From Geothrix sp. (GTDB lineage: Bacteria; Acidobacteriota; Holophagae; Holophagales; Holophagaceae), in the NCBI GenBank assembly GCA_030681515.1, contig JAUXSE010000011.1, positions 1-64,000 on the forward strand: a stretch of 64,000 nucleotides of DNA. The letters run 5' to 3'. The notes under the pieces are model-generated. The model saw only the letters and a program-made list of their open reading frames with translations, did no database searches and was not told where the DNA came from. The position numbers and the translations under genes were made by a program. Below, one piece after another: positions 62,898-64,000 of this stretch; within the stretch, counting starts at the first letter, position 1; the number at the start of each line of letters is the position of its first letter.

Positions 62898-63692
62898 ATG
62901 AGTCTTCTGCTGGCCGTGGATGTGGGCAATACCAATGTGGTGCTGGGGATCTACGATCTGACCCAGGGGCCGGAGGCGCCGCTGATCTGCTCCTGGCGTC
63001 TGGCCACCAGCCGCGAGCGCACCGTGGATGAGTACGGCCTTTCGGCCCTCGCCCTCATGCGGCACCAGGGCATCGAGGCCGGCCAGATCAAGCACGTGGC
63101 GATATCTTGCGTGGTGCCGCCCCTGCATCCCGTGCTCATGAGCCTCGCCAAGACCTACTTCGGGGTGGACGCCTTCTATGTCGAGCCTGGCGTGAAGACC
63201 GGCGTGAAGGTGCTCATTGACAACCCCGCCGAGCTGGGCGCCGACCGCCTGGTGAACGCCGTGGCGGGCATCGAGAAGTACGGGGCGCCGCTCATCGTGG
63301 TGGACTTCGGCACCGCCACGACCTTCGACGTCATCAACGCCAAGAGGGAATACCTGGGCGGCCTCATCTGCCCGGGCTTGAAGATCAGCGCCGACGCGCT
63401 GTTCCAGCGGGCCAGCCGCCTGCCGCGGGTGGAGATCGCCGAGCCCGAGCGCCTGGTGGGCCGCAATACCGTGCAGGCCATGCAGTCCGGCATCTTCTAC
63501 GGCTATGTGGGGATGGTGGACGGCATCCTGGACCGCCTGCTGGCTGAGTGCCCCGAGGCCAAGGTCGCCGCCACGGGGGGCCTGGCCCGCATCATCGCGC
63601 CCCACACCAGGCACATCAAGCACATCGCCCCGGATCTCACCCTGGACGGCCTGCGCATCCTCTGGTTCCGCAACCAGGGCGGGCGGAAATAA
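62898..63692 (+). CDS. coaX: Type III pantothenate kinase
   Basis: The 264-residue protein has the ASKHA nucleotide-binding motifs of CoaX: LLAVDVGNTNVVLGIYD at the N-terminus, ISCVVPPLHPVL, LGADRLVNAVAG and VVDFGTATTFDVI, then GGLICPGLKIS. It phosphorylates pantothenate in CoA synthesis without feedback control by CoA. It starts at ATG 62898, where the ATG overlaps the TGA of a chance upstream frame. birA begins 5 bp after its stop. Confidence 0.96.
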   Translation: MSLLLAVDVGNTNVVLGIYDLTQGPEAPLICSWRLATSRERTVDEYGLSALALMRHQGIEAGQIKHVAISCVVPPLHPVLMSLAKTYFGVDAFYVEPGVKTGVKVLIDNPAELGADRLVNAVAGIEKYGAPLIVVDFGTATTFDVINAKREYLGGLICPGLKISADALFQRASRLPRVEIAEPERLVGRNTVQAMQSGIFYGYVGMVDGILDRLLAECPEAKVAATGGLARIIAPHTRHIKHIAPDLTLDGLRILWFRNQGGRK

Positions 63693-63697
63693 CCCCG

Positions 63698-64000
63698 ATG
63701 GAGCTGCCGCTGATCCGCCTGGCGGAGATTGATTCCACCCAGGCCTTTCTGCGGCGGAGCCCCCACCTGGGTTTCTGCGTCGTGCTGGCGGACTCGCAGA
63801 CCGAGGGCCGGGGCCGCCAGGGCCACCGTTGGGAAAGCGCCGCCGGGGCCGGGCTATGGATGTCCGCGGCCTTGCCTGCGCCCGCCGGCGTGGCCCCTGG
63901 CCTGGTGCTCCAGCGGGCCATGGCCGCCGCCGCCCGGGTGCTGGATCCCGAAGGCCGCGTCCTGGGACTCAAGTGGCCCAACGACCTCGTGGCCTGGAAG
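63698..64000 (+). CDS. birA: Biotin--[acetyl-CoA-carboxylase] ligase, 5' part (runs off the window)
   Basis: The first 101 residues are visible. They begin directly in the ligase domain (LIRLAEIDSTQAFLRR) without the N-terminal DNA-binding domain of E. coli BirA. The biotin/ATP motif is GRGRQGHRWES, and GLKWPNDLV carries the KWPND motif. It is thus a monofunctional, BirA-short type. Pairing with coaX is common in bacteria. The rest lies beyond 64000. Confidence 0.92.
   Translation, partial: MELPLIRLAEIDSTQAFLRRSPHLGFCVVLADSQTEGRGRQGHRWESAAGAGLWMSAALPAPAGVAPGLVLQRAMAAAARVLDPEGRVLGLKWPNDLVAWK

Noticed and set aside
62569-62901. Plus-strand frame of 110 codons before coaX
   Set aside because: It crosses the inverted repeats, has no recognisable domain and no ribosome-binding site.

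Overview
The window looks like a piece of chromosome from a high-GC Gram-negative bacterium, most likely an acidobacterium of the Holophagae (Geothrix/Holophaga type). This is inferred from gene content, not from a search. The Gram-negative envelope is clear: LptD, KdsB, a GmhB-type phosphatase, a TonB-dependent receptor and an MltD-type transglycosylase. Coding density is very high, GTG and TTG starts are common, and many genes are joined by TGATG or ATGA overlaps. No rRNA, CRISPR array, prophage or insertion sequence is visible. The only RNA gene is one tRNA-Ala(GGC) at 57410-57485.

Layout. 1-2532: the 3' end of an RHS polymorphic-toxin locus, more AT-rich than the rest by eye. It holds a 5'-truncated RHS gene with a JAMM-like metallopeptidase tail, a coupled exported TonB-C-fold protein (candidate immunity) and an orphan tail fragment. 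2530-11172: an exported hypothetical protein, a malic enzyme-phosphotransacetylase fusion, a SirB1-like protein, a membrane PP2C phosphatase with PDZ domain, an SDR and queE. 11169-15735: a TonB receptor, YfiR and CHASE8 hybrid kinase run. 15866-21325: a coupled run of GNAT, PlsC, arginase-family protein, hypothetical, Gcr-family membrane protein and DUF2911 protein. 21513-31814: a phosphate island with Pit/DUF47, PhoR, PhoB, PhoU and PstBACS. 32143-40657: rne/rng, a ZIP transporter and lptD converge on kdsB, trxB and a diguanylate cyclase. 40776-50861: divergent CheA and CheW, fabH, rsmD, an unusual MCP, a histidine kinase and a receiver-GAF pseudokinase. 50867-57359: a lone CoA-transferase alpha subunit, then a PD40 protein, gmhB, sfsA, gcvT, gcvH and a lytic transglycosylase. 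57410-64000: tRNA-Ala, an ABC-F protein, a class 3 aldehyde dehydrogenase, a tryptophanase/tyrosine phenol-lyase family enzyme, coaX and the 5' end of birA.

How the parts work together. The phosphate island pairs a high-affinity Pst system and its PhoR/PhoB/PhoU control with a Pit low-affinity carrier. The signalling block from 40776 to 50861 looks like a self-contained chemosensory or two-component module. It has no CheR, CheB or stand-alone CheY in the window.

The most interesting non-genic signals are: a family of heptamer repeats (GCTATCA/GCTATCG) at three sites, two of which start on the last base of a TAG stop codon; a REP-like hairpin duplicated with the 5' end of queE, with a compensatory base-pair swap between copies; a 26-bp perfect palindrome flanked by 18-bp direct repeats; and paired palindromes inside the ABC-F reading frame.
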